Of a stretch of 64,000 nucleotides of DNA, positions 62,452 through 64,000 are shown piece after piece. The stretch is from contig NZ_JAKNRW010000015.1 of NCBI RefSeq assembly GCF_023072615.1, forward strand, positions 49,934-113,933. The letters run 5' to 3'. The stretch is from Pseudomonas violetae (lineage in GTDB: Bacteria; Pseudomonadota; Gammaproteobacteria; Pseudomonadales; Pseudomonadaceae). A model generated the notes under the pieces. It searched no databases. It worked only from the letters and a program-made list of their open reading frames with translations, and was not told the DNA's origin. Each line of letters opens with the position of its first letter. Position 1 is the stretch's first letter. Made by a program: the position numbers and the translations under genes.

Positions 62452-63132
62452 TCACACTTGGCCTGGCACAAGCGTAGCGATCAGACCGCCCAGCCAATGA
62501 TCCAACCCCCACCAGGCGCCGACCAGCAACAGGCCCGCCATGAGGATATGAGCCAGGGGCGAACGCAATCCGCGTAAGGAATTCATTCGCTGGCCGATGC
62601 CTTGTGTCATAACCACATGATTGAGTTCCAAGGGAGCGACCCGTGCATTCAAGGCGGCTAACAGTTGCTCACGCTCGGGATCGTTCACGTCGCGGTATCG
62701 ACCCTGAAAGCCGAGCATCAGGACCCGCTGGAATGCCGTCAGTACCAACACATCAGGTGCGGGTTGGCGAAGTGCTTCGCGCATGTCGTCATACAGAAAC
62801 TCACCGGCCTGGTGGCTGCTGAAAAACCGGGTCTGCAAAGGCTGGCTTGCCCATTTGGCATGGGCATCACCCTTGGCGCAGCCGAGCGCGGTCTCATCCA
62901 GCAAGGCACATTGGGCGTGGCTGATGAGCTCGATGCTGCGCTTGTTCACTCCGGCGTTCTTGAGGCTCTGTTGAACCTGCTCGACCTGCTTCTCGCAGCG
63001 CTTCCACAGGTCTGGGCTATCTTGCACCGAAGCGCCCTGGCGCAGCTCGACGACTAGCAGGTAGCTGTCTTGCAACAGTGCATCGAGATCGTGCGCGGTG
63101 AGGGTGCGTTTTTTCGAGGAGGTCAGGCTCAT
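62452..63132 (-). CDS. tssL: Type VI secretion inner-membrane protein TssL (DotU)
   Basis: A 226-residue DotU-type protein. The cytoplasmic hook domain has SYLLVVELRQGASVQDSPDLW and AQCALLDETALGCAKGDAHAKW. A single membrane helix (ILMAGLLLVGAWWGLDHWLGG) near the C-terminus anchors it. It lacks the OmpA extension found in some TssL proteins; that function is supplied by the next gene. Its start overlaps the tssK stop by four bases. Confidence 0.92.
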   Translation of the reverse strand: MSLTSSKKRTLTAHDLDALLQDSYLLVVELRQGASVQDSPDLWKRCEKQVEQVQQSLKNAGVNKRSIELISHAQCALLDETALGCAKGDAHAKWASQPLQTRFFSSHQAGEFLYDDMREALRQPAPDVLVLTAFQRVLMLGFQGRYRDVNDPEREQLLAALNARVAPLELNHVVMTQGIGQRMNSLRGLRSPLAHILMAGLLLVGAWWGLDHWLGGLIATLVPGQV

Positions 63133-63885
63133 GCGCGTAGTACCGCAAACAGTTCAAGCTTGATGTCGAGCAACGTGCTCGGGACGTAGAAGGCGCAGGT
63201 CCCTTCGGCCAGCATCGCTTGCCCCTTGGCATGACCCAGATCGAGAGCGAAGTACTGGTTCTCCAGGCGCAACGGAATGGCCGCCGGCACATGACTGAGC
63301 GGCTGCAACGGAACACCGTCAAGCGCAGCGTTGACCAGGTGATCGACATCGTCCGGTGTCCCCACCTTGCACAAGCGCGGAAACTGGTCTTGCAACTGTG
63401 CGGCCGGCATGCGGCAGCGCACCGACAGATAAAAGTCGGCACCGTCCCGCTCACGCAGGCGTGCATCGTTGAGCGTGACTTGCCAGCGATTGGCCCCCAC
63501 TTCTTCCAACTCCAGGGCAATAACCCGCGATGGCAGGCTGGCTTCCAGCAAGGTAGAAATGGTGCGCATCAAGGGCGGGAATACGGTTTCAAGCTGTTCA
63601 TGCCGATAGGCTGGGATCTTGTCGATATCGTGTTCCAGCGAAAAGGTCAGCAGGCTGCCAGCCAGCTTGATCAACTCCAGGTACACCTGCTCGGGATGCC
63701 GCGCAGGGTGTGCCTTAATATCAGCCAGTACCGGTTGATAGGTGTTCAACGCGTTGAGCAGCCAGAACAACGACACATCGGCCACAGCAAAGTCAGCCAT
63801 GCGCTGATTGCTTTCACGGCGCATACCCATCAGCCGTTGCCGTTTGGCGGACAACTGGGTCAACAGGTTATCCGGTAATCCCCCC
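63129..63885 (-). pseudogene. tssK: tssK interrupted by an IS3-family element (C-terminal part)
   Basis: About 250 residues of the baseplate protein TssK remain (from LPDNLLTQLSAKRQRLMGMR through FAVADVSLFWLLNALN to VPAAIPLRLENQYFALDLG and LKLELFAVLRA). The family is about 440-450 residues, so some 190 N-terminal residues are missing here. Similarity ends at about 63885, where sequence with IS features begins. An in-frame GTG at 63956 would add about 22 residues of IS origin. The N-terminal part is presumably beyond the window. Confidence 0.85.
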
Positions 63886-64000
63886 TGAAAAAAATACTCA
63901 CCAGAAGTAGAATTTTCTCCTAATCGGATCAAGGAAATTTTGCGTGAAGAGATCACGTTTTTCAGACAGCCAAATCATGGCCATTCTCAAGCAAGCCGAG
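63886..64000 (+). mobile_element. Left end of an IS3-family insertion sequence (partial)
   Basis: The tssK similarity stops at a TGAAAAAAATACTCACC sequence, which begins with the TG typical of IS3-family ends. About 58 bases further right a transposase OrfA frame starts. The element continues past the window edge. Its exact type, right end and target duplication cannot be seen. Confidence 0.8.
63944..64000 (+). CDS. IS3-family transposase OrfA (partial, 5' end)
   Basis: From GTG 63944 (AAGGAA eight bases upstream) the frame reads MKRSRFSDSQIMAILKQAE to the window edge. SRFxDSQIMAILKQAE is the conserved start of the helix-turn-helix OrfA proteins of IS3-group elements. Only 19 codons are visible. 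Confidence 0.85.
   Translation, partial: MKRSRFSDSQIMAILKQAE

Overview
The window reads as chromosomal DNA of a Pseudomonas, most likely of the P. fluorescens lineage. This rests on GC-rich coding bias, the protein styles (for example the DUF3461 and CobS/CobT proteins), a REP-type intergenic palindrome and Pseudomonas-like tRNA-Pro sequence. This placement is an inference from reading; no database search was run.

Region 1 (1-14 kb) is a C2-sulfonate catabolic block. A MocR/TauR-type regulator, taurine:pyruvate aminotransferase (Tpa), sulfoacetaldehyde acetyltransferase (Xsc) and a phosphate acetyltransferase (Pta) lie on the minus strand with two candidate sulfite/sulfate exporters. Next to them, an IclR regulator, a GMC flavoprotein dehydrogenase and an MHS-type MFS transporter match the iseR-iseJ-iseU set for isethionate. 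Taurine (Tpa) and isethionate (IseJ) would both give sulfoacetaldehyde. Xsc then yields sulfite and acetyl phosphate, Pta makes acetyl-CoA, and the exporters remove the sulfur oxyanion. CTGG-type repeats upstream of xsc, tpa and the TauE-like gene look like shared TauR sites.

Region 2 (14-28 kb) holds a class V aminotransferase and a LysR regulator; an operon of a GltS-like symporter, a metal-dependent amidohydrolase and a COG0523 GTPase metallochaperone; a DUF3461 gene; cobS-cobT; and a three-gene TRAP transporter.

Region 3 (28-39 kb) is scarred accessory DNA. It has a WYL regulator operon, IS66, MFS and histidine-phosphatase remnants, a LysR/SDR pair, a MocR-BenE-glyA locus with clear repeated operators and a decayed middle, a broken IS1182-type transposase, and an HxlR-thioesterase-membrane protein operon. 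It ends at a 3' fragment of a tRNA-Pro gene that is still followed by its terminator.

Region 4 (39.5-64 kb) is a type VI secretion system on the minus strand: a TssA-like/OmpA protein, TssE, TssJ, TssG, TssF, TssA, TssM, a membrane protein, PAAR, two exported small proteins, a large multidomain lysozyme-type effector, VgrG, ClpV, Hcp, an OmpA-domain protein, TssL and TssK. The orientation of the tRNA fragment suggests that this system sits in a tRNA-Pro genomic island extending to the right. At the right edge tssK is interrupted by the left end of an IS3-family element, so the system may be inactive unless another tssK exists. TssB and TssC are not in the window.
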